In this document: positions 1-6,501 of the stretch, piece after piece
Position numbering within the stretch: position 1 is the first letter of the stretch
How the letters are laid out: each line of letters opens with the position of its first letter
Assembly (NCBI GenBank): GCA_043769985.1
Contig: JAYVIV010000007.1
Span: 1-9,571 of the forward strand
Source of the DNA: Arcicella sp043769985
GTDB taxonomy: Bacteria > Bacteroidota > Bacteroidia > Cytophagales > Spirosomataceae
Length of the DNA: 9,571 nt
Reading direction: 5' to 3'
The notes under the pieces: generated by a model
Seen by the model: only the letters and a program-made list of their open reading frames with translations
Told to the model about the DNA's origin: nothing
Databases searched by the model: none
Position numbers and translations under genes: made by a program

Positions 1-477
1 TGTCATGGACCATATAAAAAATATTTGAATGATGAGTTAATAGAAGAAGGTGCTTTTTATGTAGGGGTAAAAGATGGGCGTTGGGAAACCTACAATCAAG
101 AGTATATTTTATTATCAAAAGAAAAATATCGTAATGGGTTTTTAGCTGATTCAAGAATTACTTATTACGATAAAGAAGAGACGAAAATTAAAGAAGTTAT
201 ACCCGTAAAATTCAATAAAGTAACGGGTGACTATCGCTCATTTTATAATGCTGGGCAACTGAAAGAAGAAGGTAAATTCGATGATAGTGTAAAGGTGGGA
301 CGTTGGCGACAATACCATCAATTTGGCACAGGAGGGCGTTTGAAGAAGGAAACGGTATTCGCAAAAGACAAATTCGACAACACTCCCGCCGAAGTTTTAG
401 TGGAGCGAGATGACAAAGGAAAAATCATTTACGAAGCCCCGAAAAAAGTTAAAAAGAAAGATGAAGAGGATAATTAG
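1..477 (+). CDS. MORN-repeat (YwqK-like) protein, 5'-truncated
   Basis: The reading frame is open from base 1, so the start lies upstream of the window; a TTG at 25 is in frame but there is no reason to prefer it. The visible 158 residues end at TAG 475-477. They contain MORN-type repeats (toxin-antitoxin YwqK-like variant): 'HGPYKKY' at residues 2-8, 'GVKDGRWETY' at about 22-31, and later 'GDYRSFY', 'GQLKEEGKF' and 'VGRWRQYHQFG'. The pattern is G-x-(Y/W)-x-x-(Y/F) followed by a polar hairpin. The C-terminus is highly charged (KKVKKKDEEDN). Such proteins form elongated beta-hairpin arrays. In Bacteroidota they are often exported and of unknown role, but the signal peptide region, if any, is outside the window. 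No catalytic residue is visible and no specific function is assigned. The family call is fairly firm; the role is unknown. Confidence 0.75.
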   Translation, partial: CHGPYKKYLNDELIEEGAFYVGVKDGRWETYNQEYILLSKEKYRNGFLADSRITYYDKEETKIKEVIPVKFNKVTGDYRSFYNAGQLKEEGKFDDSVKVGRWRQYHQFGTGGRLKKETVFAKDKFDNTPAEVLVERDDKGKIIYEAPKKVKKKDEEDN

Positions 478-509
478 AGTTGGCAGTTTTTTAGTTTCCA
501 GTAGGCAGC

Positions 510-554
510 AAAAAGGGGAAATCGAAGTTTTGATAGCTTTTATTTACCCTTTTT
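510..554 (+). terminator. Probable intrinsic terminator after the MORN gene
   Basis: The 13-base arms 510-522 (aaaaaggggaaat) and 542-554 (atttacccttttt) pair with one mismatch around a 19-base loop. The right arm runs into seven T (550-556). It lies 33 bases after the MORN stop and about 95 bases before the next start, so it fits a Rho-independent terminator. The stem is A/T-heavy with only a short G/C core, which lowers confidence. The preceding 478-510 stretch contains the reiterated word 'ggcag' and related 'gtt..cagt' forms. Confidence 0.5.
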
Positions 555-648
555 TTATGTCCAAAATCTAAAAACAAAAAAGTGTCTTGGATTAAATCAG
601 TTTGGATTGTAACTTAGTTCTAAAACTTACCCATCAACTAAAACTCTT

Positions 649-2928
649 TTGAAAAATTCTCCAATCTCCACATTTCGCCAACGAGTGCTTCTACTCGTCT
701 TTTTTTTTTCTGGTTTTGCAGCCCTTTTATACCAAGTTGTTTGGCAACGCTGGCTGGTTTTTTACACGGGTATTAGTTCGTTAAGTATCAGTTTGATCGT
801 CTCAGCTTTTATGGCTGGTTTGGGTTTAGGGTATCTCTTGGGAGGGATTATTGCTGACCGTTCCGCCAAAAATCGGCCAATTCTTTATTTCGTTTTTGCC
901 GAATTAGGCATTGGCATTTTTGCCTTGTTGAGCAAGCCAATCATCTACGATTTTCTGTATAGTTCTGGGGTTTTTAAAGTATCAGGAAGTGTTCAAACAT
1001 ACCTTCTTTTATTCGCAATATTATTGTTTCCGACCTTTTTGATGGGGCTTTCATTGCCGTTGCTTTCTAAATCTTTTAAGTTACAAAGCATTGATAATCA
1101 GGCAAATTTTATTAGTAAATTATATTTTGTCAATACGCTTGGAGCAGCTTTAGGGGCATTTGTGACGGGCATTATTTTAATTCGTTGGATTGGCTTTCAT
1201 CATGCGGTTTATCTGGGTGCAAGTCTCAACTTTATCTGTGCCGTTATTGCGGGATTTATTTATCGAAACGAAGTAAATAATCAATCGGAAGAGGATAAAA
1301 TCCCTACAAATCCAACACCGTTTGTTTGGAGCAATGGCTTTACATTTTGGGCTTTTCAATATGCGATGTCAGGGTTTATGGCGATTTGCTTTGAAATTAT
1401 TTGGTTCAGAATTCTGGACGTTACCATCAAATCTATCTCCATGACTTTCGCCATTGTGTTAGCTATTTACTTGATGTCAATGGCTTTTGGGACAAACTTT
1501 GGCGTTCGTTTTCTTCGTAAAACCCGAAGAGATTTGGAAGGAGTATTCTTGAAAACTCAATATTTTCTTTATCTGTATTCAGTAGGGGCGATATTTTTGT
1601 TTTTGTGGGGCGTTAAAAATACAGAAAGTCTATCGTTTTTATCCAATTATTTTCTACAATACGAGACTGATTTTAGTGGTAAAATTGTCTTGGTAATGTA
1701 TATCATCGTTCCCATTTTTTTGATGTCTGTCCCTACTTTTCTAATGGGTTTTAGTTTTACGATTTCTCAAGCAATTATTCAAGATGATTACACAGAAGTA
1801 GGGCGAAAAGTGGGTTGGTTACAATTTGTCAACATCGTTGGTTCTTCCATTGGAGCTTGGTTTGTGACGCTCGTAGGATTCAACATTTTGGGTACAGCAT
1901 TGATAGTCAAGTTATTAGGTATTATTGGCTTAATTTATGTTTTCTTGATTTATCGTAAAAAAGTACTGCCTTTGGCTTACACTGTTTTTCTGTCGGTGGT
2001 ATTGCTTTCAGTGGTTTATCTAATTCCTGATAGCAAATCTTTCTGGCAAGTTTTTGGAGGTGTGCAAGATGTTAATACCTTGATTTTCAAGGAAGATGAT
2101 TCAGCTTTGTCATCTATTAAACTCAATTTTGAAGGTACAAATCAAGATGTGGTTTTTATTAATGGTTTGGGACAGAGTCATTTGCCTTTCAGTTCTGATG
2201 ATGTTCATGTGGCTTTGGGCAGTATTCCGTCTTTCATTCACCCAAACCCAGAAGATATTGCCATCATTGGTTTAGGGTCGGGCGGGACACTTTATAATGT
2301 TTCAGGACGTTCAGAAACCAAGCAAATTGACTGTTTTGAGGTGATTTTGAGTCAGCCTGATGTGTTAAGAGAATATGCAATAAAGAAAAATGATAGCTCT
2401 GTTTCTGATATTTTGAAAGACAAAAGAGTGAATTTGATTATGAAAGATGGGCGGTATGAAATTCAAAATAATGATAAGAAATATGATTTAATTGAGGCGG
2501 ATGCTCTTCGTCCGAAATCATCTTTTTCAGGCAATATTTATTCCAAAGAATATTTTGAAGTATTGAAAACAAAACTCAAAAAAGGAGGAATAGTGGCTTC
2601 ATGGATGCCTACGTTTCGAGTGCGTGATACCTTCGTGGGTGTGTTCCCGTATGTGTATGAGATTGGAAAATTTATCTTGATTGGAAGTAACGAACCATTG
2701 CAAATTAATGACCAAATATTAACGAAAAGATTAGAAGATTCATTTACTCAAAATCATTTCTCAAAAGCAAATATTGATGTAAAGAAAGCATCTCAACAGT
2801 ATATGAATCAAAGAGTTACGGTACAAAATGGGCAAATAAAAACAATGCCAGACATCAACACGGATATGTTTCCAAAAGATGAATACAATCACATTTATAG
2901 GTTGTTGGAACAGGTTTTGAATCGGTAA
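649..2928 (+). CDS. Fused MFS-like / spermidine synthase-like membrane protein
   Basis: A 759-residue integral membrane protein. Residues about 12-205 and 230-460 are hydrophobic, with roughly a dozen membrane segments. The two blocks are homologous: 'SGFAALLYQVVWQRWL' (21-36) matches 'SGFMAICFEIIWFRIL' (241-256), and 'FPTFLMGLSLPLL' (127-139) matches 'VPTFLMGFSFTIS' (361-373). The C-terminal part (about 475-690) is a Rossmann-type polyamine synthase/methyltransferase fold. It has glycine-rich motif I 'IIGLGSGGT' (539-547), an acidic residue after beta-2 ('DCFEV', E564), 'KDGRYE' (D600) and 'YDLIEADALRP' (D618), at the position of the aminopropyltransferase catalytic Asp. Proteins with this fusion are common in bacteria, but the substrate is generally unknown and polyamine synthesis should not be assumed. 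The only plausible start is TTG at 649: no ATG lies between the in-frame stop at 610 and the first transmembrane helix, and the family's conserved N-terminus begins about 18 residues later. It is followed by a palindrome that overlaps its stop. Confidence 0.85.
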   Translation: MKNSPISTFRQRVLLLVFFFSGFAALLYQVVWQRWLVFYTGISSLSISLIVSAFMAGLGLGYLLGGIIADRSAKNRPILYFVFAELGIGIFALLSKPIIYDFLYSSGVFKVSGSVQTYLLLFAILLFPTFLMGLSLPLLSKSFKLQSIDNQANFISKLYFVNTLGAALGAFVTGIILIRWIGFHHAVYLGASLNFICAVIAGFIYRNEVNNQSEEDKIPTNPTPFVWSNGFTFWAFQYAMSGFMAICFEIIWFRILDVTIKSISMTFAIVLAIYLMSMAFGTNFGVRFLRKTRRDLEGVFLKTQYFLYLYSVGAIFLFLWGVKNTESLSFLSNYFLQYETDFSGKIVLVMYIIVPIFLMSVPTFLMGFSFTISQAIIQDDYTEVGRKVGWLQFVNIVGSSIGAWFVTLVGFNILGTALIVKLLGIIGLIYVFLIYRKKVLPLAYTVFLSVVLLSVVYLIPDSKSFWQVFGGVQDVNTLIFKEDDSALSSIKLNFEGTNQDVVFINGLGQSHLPFSSDDVHVALGSIPSFIHPNPEDIAIIGLGSGGTLYNVSGRSETKQIDCFEVILSQPDVLREYAIKKNDSSVSDILKDKRVNLIMKDGRYEIQNNDKKYDLIEADALRPKSSFSGNIYSKEYFEVLKTKLKKGGIVASWMPTFRVRDTFVGVFPYVYEIGKFILIGSNEPLQINDQILTKRLEDSFTQNHFSKANIDVKKASQQYMNQRVTVQNGQIKTMPDINTDMFPKDEYNHIYRLLEQVLNR

Positions 2929-2992
2929 ACGGTTAAAGGTGAACGGTAATTCTATCTCATTCCGTTCACCGTGTACCGTTCAACCTTTACCG
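2923..2992. terminator. Imperfect palindrome between convergent genes, likely bidirectional terminator
   Basis: The inner arms 2938-2946 and 2962-2970 (ggtgaacgg / ccgttcacc) pair perfectly around a 15-base loop. The outer arms 2923-2934 and 2982-2992 pair with one bulged base (cggtaaa-c-ggtt with aacctttaccg). The unpaired part of the right side repeats the same word (accgttcaacc). It starts inside the last codon of the upstream plus-strand gene and ends 4 bases before the stop of the minus-strand DUF4097 gene. That position fits a shared terminator. There is no T-run, so it could equally be an intergenic repeat element. Confidence 0.45.
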
Positions 2993-2996
2993 AAAA

Positions 2997-4331
2997 TTAC
3001 TTCTCCATAAATTTCACCCCCGCATAATTAGTCTTAATCGTAATCTTCGTATTTGAACCTTTGCCAATCTTGCCTTTATAGGTCTTGGTTGGATGCCAGC
3101 CCATCCCCGTTTTGCGATCATCGTCGTCGTTTTCATCTGGATTCACGGTGAAGGTTACTTTGCCAGTTGGATACCGAAAATTGGCGTAAGTGGTCGTTAC
3201 TTCAAAATCTGCATTACAATCACCATTCACAGGTAATTTTACGGCAGTATAATTAGAATTAATATGCAAGCTTTTCAAGGTTTTTGCCATTTCTGAAAGT
3301 TGTACTCCGTCTGAATAGCTAATATTTAACTTCCCTGTTTCATTAATTCTACCAATTTTTCCACTCGAATACTGAAATGTTCCATCCAGATTATTGATGT
3401 CATCCAAAGTTACAGAACCATAATTATTCTTCAATTTAAGGTTATCAGCCTTATCAATATTGAGTTTTGAATACGAAATTTGTAAATCCCCATCATCCAT
3501 TTGCTTGATATTACTTGACCCATATTGTACAAAAATATCCTTATCAATTCCTTTCAAACGGTCTGAGGTAAAACTTCCATAGTTTGATGTAATCTTCAAA
3601 GGAGCATCAAATTGTGGGATAATCGTTTTGCCGTATTTGTTGGAAACCGTGAGGGCATTCGTGCGAGGCATATAGACGTTATAATTAATTTCTACTCCCT
3701 TTTTAGCTTTTATAGTTTCATCATCCTTCTTTCCATTCCAATTCCAACCATGTCCCCAACTCCAAGGGTTCTCGTCCGTGTCAATAAAAGTTTTAAAAGA
3801 AATTTTATCTCCCTCTCTTTTGTCCGTAATTTCCACATTATCAATGAGTTCTTGGGCTTTTGATTCTGAACTTCCGTAGCCAATAATGGTAACATCCACC
3901 TTGATTTCGTTTCTATCCCAAAGGATAATTTTCACATCTCCGTGCTGATTATTAATGCTCAAACGATCTTTTGAATCTACGGTAAATGTTTTGGCGATGG
4001 TTTTCTTTTTTTCAAATGGATTATCTTCTGATTTTTCACTTCTGCCTAAATTTTGATATTCAATAGGGGGCATTGGTGGTAACGGTGGTAATTGAGGTAT
4101 TGGAACAACGTGCGAAAAAGACCGATTTTTGGCAGATGCTCTTAATTCGTTTAACAAACCTTCAACCCTTTGCTTTGAATGTTCGACGCTTCCCGTTCCA
4201 TGTCGTTCAAGAAGTTGATGAATAGACTCGTTTTCTTCTATTTTTAAATATTTGTTCTTTAAACTATCCTGCGACCACGCATTTGAAACATATAAAATGC
4301 TTATTATCAATATGTTATATATTATTTTCAT
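2997..4331 (-). CDS. Secreted DUF4097-type beta-helix protein
   Basis: 444 residues, ATG at 4331. The N-terminus MKIIYNILIISILYVSNAWS is a signal peptide with likely signal peptidase I cleavage after S20 (AWS-Q). A helical, charged segment follows (about 22-70), then a proline-rich linker (residues 77-90, PIPQLPPLPPMPPI). The domain from about 112 to the end fits the DUF4097 putative adhesin/beta-helix family. It shows successive rungs carrying Asn/Ser-Tyr-Gly-like turns: NKYG, SNYG, VQYG, ISYS, NNYG, QYSS, ISYS, SNYT, TTYA and TNYA (Y233, 251, 270, 287, 304, 321, 339, 361, 382, 436). An insert rich in Trp/Gly (190-199) and an acidic stretch (398-406) interrupt it. No enzymatic motif is seen. 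It is the last gene of the sigma/anti-sigma unit, so it may be an envelope or surface protein under that regulator, or a sensor; both are inference. Confidence 0.75.
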   Translation of the reverse strand: MKIIYNILIISILYVSNAWSQDSLKNKYLKIEENESIHQLLERHGTGSVEHSKQRVEGLLNELRASAKNRSFSHVVPIPQLPPLPPMPPIEYQNLGRSEKSEDNPFEKKKTIAKTFTVDSKDRLSINNQHGDVKIILWDRNEIKVDVTIIGYGSSESKAQELIDNVEITDKREGDKISFKTFIDTDENPWSWGHGWNWNGKKDDETIKAKKGVEINYNVYMPRTNALTVSNKYGKTIIPQFDAPLKITSNYGSFTSDRLKGIDKDIFVQYGSSNIKQMDDGDLQISYSKLNIDKADNLKLKNNYGSVTLDDINNLDGTFQYSSGKIGRINETGKLNISYSDGVQLSEMAKTLKSLHINSNYTAVKLPVNGDCNADFEVTTTYANFRYPTGKVTFTVNPDENDDDDRKTGMGWHPTKTYKGKIGKGSNTKITIKTNYAGVKFMEK

Positions 4332-4368
4332 TGTTTTGTTTTGTTAAAAATAAGAAAAGTGAACAGCT

Positions 4369-4543
4369 GTCATTGCGAACGCAGTGAATCGGGGTTTCGC
4401 TAAACCAATCTGTTGGATTGATGAAAAGGTGTTTGCATTTTGTCATTGCGAGGTACGAAGCAATCTGTTTGATTGATGAAATGGAGTTTGAAAGCCTCTC
4501 CCCGTAAGCTGACAGATTGCTTCGTACCTCGCAACGACAGCTC
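4369..4543. repeat. CATTGCGAG-type intergenic repeat cluster with a long hairpin
   Basis: Arms 4441-4468 and 4512-4539 are inverted copies matching at 27 of 28 positions (core 'gcgaggtacgaagcaatc'), with a 43-base loop. A third, diverged copy in direct orientation begins at 4369 with the same 'gtcattgcga'. Its downstream half (4406-4435) matches 4461-4490 at 27 of 30 positions. The cluster fills most of the 225-base gap between the anti-sigma candidate and the DUF4097 gene. Similar 'cattgcgag...gaagcaatc' words are, from memory, widespread in intergenic repeats of unrelated bacteria. An ORF (4315-4566, minus) reads through it but is only translated repeat. Confidence 0.8.
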
Positions 4544-4566
4544 TTGACGTTCTCAATAACAAGCAC

Positions 4567-5157
4567 TTACACACTTTTCATCGGATTTTTTTGATACTCT
4601 TTAACTTTCTCAATAATCTTTAATTGACGATTCAAAATGTCTAACTGTACTTGTAAATTTTGCACCATTGCCTTCACTAAATCCTCTTGATTGGGCGTTT
4701 GAGATAATTCGGTTTGAAGGTTTTGGTAATCCTGATTCAGCTTTTCAATTTCAGTGGCAAACTCTTTATACATCACGGGGTCATGCGTTTCAATTTGCTT
4801 AATTTCTTCTCGCTTGCTCTCAATCAGACTTGCGTATTGTACCATTTTATCCCCATATTGTGGAGCAACTTCTGCAACAATTTGTTCCGTAGAATCTGAT
4901 TTATTGTTTAGGTAAAACACTGACGAATAACCAATTAAGAGAACTAAACTGGCAGCCATTGCCCACATTTTCAACTTTGAAATGGATGATTTTTTGAATT
5001 TAATAATGATTTCATCAGGCTCAGGGTTCGGGATAATTTCCTTCCCAATCGACCTATCAATTTTATCCCAAAGACCGGCAGGAGCTTCGCAATTATCGAA
5101 AGCCTCTCGGTTGTTTTGAATAAATTGTTCTAAATTTCTATCTTCTTGCTTCTTCAT
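4567..5157 (-). CDS. Membrane-anchored probable anti-sigma factor
   Basis: 196 residues from ATG at 5157. The frame could extend to a GTG at 5178, but that start falls inside the palindrome at 5173-5257, so the ATG is preferred. The cytosolic N-terminus (1-60) begins with 'LEQFIQNNREAFDNCEAPAGLWDKI' style sequence (here residues 9-33): an Asn-Arg-Glu-x-Phe-Asp motif and a Gly-Leu-Trp motif, as often seen in Bacteroidota proteins encoded next to ECF sigma factors. One transmembrane helix spans about residues 64-83 (MWAMAASLVLLIGYSSVFYL). The C-terminal half (103-190) is Gln/Glu/Lys-rich and predicted by eye to be coiled coil, which would be periplasmic. No zinc-binding HxxxCxxC anti-sigma motif is present. 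It lies directly downstream of the sigma gene with a palindrome between them. The role as anti-sigma is inferred from position and topology, not from a recognised catalytic or binding motif. Confidence 0.65.
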   Translation of the reverse strand: MKKQEDRNLEQFIQNNREAFDNCEAPAGLWDKIDRSIGKEIIPNPEPDEIIIKFKKSSISKLKMWAMAASLVLLIGYSSVFYLNNKSDSTEQIVAEVAPQYGDKMVQYASLIESKREEIKQIETHDPVMYKEFATEIEKLNQDYQNLQTELSQTPNQEDLVKAMVQNLQVQLDILNRQLKIIEKVKEYQKNPMKSV

Positions 5158-5172
5158 TTTCTTTGACTGATT

Positions 5173-5257
5173 GCACACGGATTTAACGGATTGGACACGG
5201 ATTTACGGGATTTTTTTTATTAATTTAATCTGTGTCTAATCCTTAAAATCCGTGTGC
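5173..5257. repeat. 'CACGGATT' word palindrome between sigma and anti-sigma genes
   Basis: Arms 5173-5205 and 5225-5257 match as inverted copies at 28 of 33 positions; two of the five mismatches would be G-U pairs in RNA. The loop contains eight T (5211-5218). Within the left arm the word 'cacggattta' occurs twice (at 5176 and 5196). The element starts 2 bases after the sigma stop codon and ends 15 bases before the downstream ATG, so in the minus-strand transcript it would form a large hairpin just ahead of the anti-sigma start. Related 'cacggatt' repeats are common between genes in Bacteroidota (recalled, not checked). Confidence 0.8.
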
Positions 5258-5259
5258 TA

Positions 5260-5952
5260 TCAACTTTTTAATATTTCTAATAATCGTTTCTTTGCTCGTA
5301 TGTATTGTGTACGTGAGGTTGATTCAGCGATGCCTAAAACCTCGGCAATTTCTTCGTGGTCATATCCTTCGAGCAAATATAAACAAATCACCGTTCTGAA
5401 ACCGTCGGGGAGTTGCTGAATGGCGTATTGCACTCGTTGAACGTCATAATTCACACGGTCGTCGTCGTAAGATTCTTCCTCACAAATCTCATAGCCTTCC
5501 TCAATATCAAACCATTGAACTTTACGATTGCGTAGTTGATTTAAGGCACGATTAACCACAATTTGTTTCAACCAAGCCCCAAACGTACTGGTTTGTCGGA
5601 AGTCGTGAATTTTCTGAAAAGCATCCAAAAAAGCGTCTTGCAAAACGTCTTCTGCTTCTCCCACGTGGTTGACAATTCTGACCGCAACATTATACATAGA
5701 CTTGGAATAAAGTCTATAAATCTCATATTGAGCCTTGCGTTCGCCCCGACGGCAAGCCTCAACAAGTGGGAGATGTTTGTCTATGTATAGCTTTTGTTCC
5801 AGAGGTAATGATAATAATGGGTTGAGTATTTCTGTCTGAATTTGGATTCGTGGGATTAATGGATTTTTTGGATTAAATAAATGACACTCCAAAATCCAAA
5901 AAATCCTCAAATCCCACGAATCCAAATTCAGACAATTACACCTTAATGACAC
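5260..5952 (-). CDS. ECF (sigma-70 family) RNA polymerase sigma factor; start uncertain
   Basis: The longest frame starts at GTG 5952 (230 residues), but residues 1 to about 40 are translated palindrome, so the functional protein probably begins near residues 44-60 (5823-5775). Region 2 spans about 80-141, with 'YNVAVRIVNHVGEAEDVLQDAFLDAF' style sequence (the key part is GEAEDVLQDAF, 98-108, the core polymerase-binding helix) and 'FGAWLKQIVVNRALNQLR' (124-141). An acidic linker follows (151-170). Region 4 spans about 177-229, 'LPDGFRTVICLYLLEGYDHE' then 'EIAEVLGIAESTSRTQYIRA', a helix-turn-helix for -35 recognition. No ATG occurs between 5952 and the codon for M86, so the true start may be GTG 5952, a TTG (5925, 5910, 5892) or a rare codon such as CTG at 5802. 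It heads the unit with the anti-sigma and DUF4097 genes and is divergent from the toxin-antitoxin operon. Confidence 0.85.
   Translation of the reverse strand: MSLRCNCLNLDSWDLRIFWILECHLFNPKNPLIPRIQIQTEILNPLLSLPLEQKLYIDKHLPLVEACRRGERKAQYEIYRLYSKSMYNVAVRIVNHVGEAEDVLQDAFLDAFQKIHDFRQTSTFGAWLKQIVVNRALNQLRNRKVQWFDIEEGYEICEEESYDDDRVNYDVQRVQYAIQQLPDGFRTVICLYLLEGYDHEEIAEVLGIAESTSRTQYIRAKKRLLEILKS
5833..5934. repeat. Near-perfect 39-bp-stem palindrome at the sigma gene 5' end
   Basis: The outer arms 5833-5857 and 5910-5934 are perfectly complementary over 25 bases (core 'gaatttggattcgtgggatt'). After a 3x3 internal mismatch, inner arms 5861-5874 and 5893-5906 pair perfectly over 14 bases (ggattttttggatt), leaving an 18-base loop. 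The word 'ggatt' recurs throughout. It lies just upstream of, or within, the 5' end of the sigma reading frame, so transcripts would carry a very stable hairpin near the ribosome start region unless transcription begins inside it. Confidence 0.9.
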
Positions 5953-6013
5953 ACAACAATTTATAAATGTTGCAAAGATGAAAGAAAACTTAAAATAATT
6001 TTGAATTTACGAC

Positions 6014-6038
6014 ATTTGTCAATATATTTATGACAAAT
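6014..6038. promoter_or_regulatory. Inverted repeat at the antitoxin start, candidate operator
   Basis: Arms ATTTGTCA (6014-6021) and TGACAAAT (6031-6038) are perfect 8-base inverted copies around the A/T-only spacer 6022-6030. The right arm overlaps the ATG at 6030. Antitoxins of the Xre family commonly repress their own operon by binding palindromes near the start, so this is a plausible autoregulatory site. If so, translation may begin at 6030 or at the second ATG (6048). The evidence is the symmetry and position only. Confidence 0.4.
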
Positions 6039-6470
6039 AACAAAAAAATGAAAAAAGTAAATTCAAAGCAAGAAGATATATTTTTGATGCTTGGTCAAGG
6101 TCATGATTGGCAAATTATTCAATTGTCTCGTGAAGGAATTTCTAAGAGTCTTTTGTTTCAATTGGCTACTCGTATTAATTTCACAGAGAAGGAGTTAGCA
6201 AGTGTTTTAGACCTTTCGGAAAGAACTTTACAACGCTATTCTGATGATACAAAATTGAGTAAAGTTGCATCTGAAAAAACAATTGAATTAGCCAATTTGT
6301 ACCAACACGGTGAAGAGGTTTTTGGAACAATTGAAAGATTTAATGGCTGGATGAAATCGAACCATGCTTTATTTAAAAAACAACGTCCAATTGATATTTT
6401 AGATACTCATCGTGGTTTTCAAATAATTCATGATGAACTCGGCAGAATTGAACATGGTGTATTTATTTAG
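6030..6470 (+). CDS. Xre/MbcA/ParS-type antitoxin (DUF2384) of a RES toxin
   Basis: 146 residues. An N-terminal helical region includes a helix-turn-helix at about 36-72 (GISKSLLFQLATRINFTEKE, then LASVLDLSERTLQRY) for DNA binding. The C-terminal half ends in the DUF2384 toxin-binding signature, 'RPIDILDTHRGFQIIHDELG' followed by 'RIEHGVFI' (119-146). The length matches the family (about 130-160). The role is to neutralise the RES toxin encoded 31 bases downstream and, by family precedent, to repress the shared promoter. Translation starts at ATG 6030 or ATG 6048; the second would give MKKVNSKQED and leave the inverted repeat at 6014-6038 wholly in the leader. The pairing with a RES gene makes this call strong. 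Confidence 0.9.
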   Translation: MTNNKKMKKVNSKQEDIFLMLGQGHDWQIIQLSREGISKSLLFQLATRINFTEKELASVLDLSERTLQRYSDDTKLSKVASEKTIELANLYQHGEEVFGTIERFNGWMKSNHALFKKQRPIDILDTHRGFQIIHDELGRIEHGVFI

Positions 6471-6501
6471 TTTCAAACCACTGATTATCAACTATTTATT
6501 A

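Noticed and set aside
3612..3895. Open frames on both strands inside the DUF4097 gene
   Set aside because: Both lie wholly within a well-supported gene in other frames and show no family features.
4369..4543. Possible CRISPR array, because of the repeated CATTGCGAG words
   Set aside because: Only three copies, in mixed orientation, with unequal spacing and diverged middles, and no cas genes nearby.
4315..4566. Minus-strand 83-codon open frame between the anti-sigma and DUF4097 genes
   Set aside because: It is translated repeat DNA (4369-4543), overlaps the DUF4097 start, and its peptide words (for example 'RCEVRSNLS') are typical of read-through of such repeats. No domain is visible.
5563..5790. 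Open frames in other frames of the sigma factor gene
   Set aside because: Shadows of the sigma region 2 coding sequence; no independent support.
5935..6029. Bacteroidota-type -33/-7 promoters (TTTG / TAnnTTTG) in the divergent sigma-antitoxin gap
   Set aside because: Only partial matches with wrong spacing were found on either strand, so no promoter is annotated.
6430..6501. Extended N-terminus of the RES toxin
   Set aside because: It would overlap the antitoxin coding end, and the RES family N-terminus begins at MKVYRL (6502).
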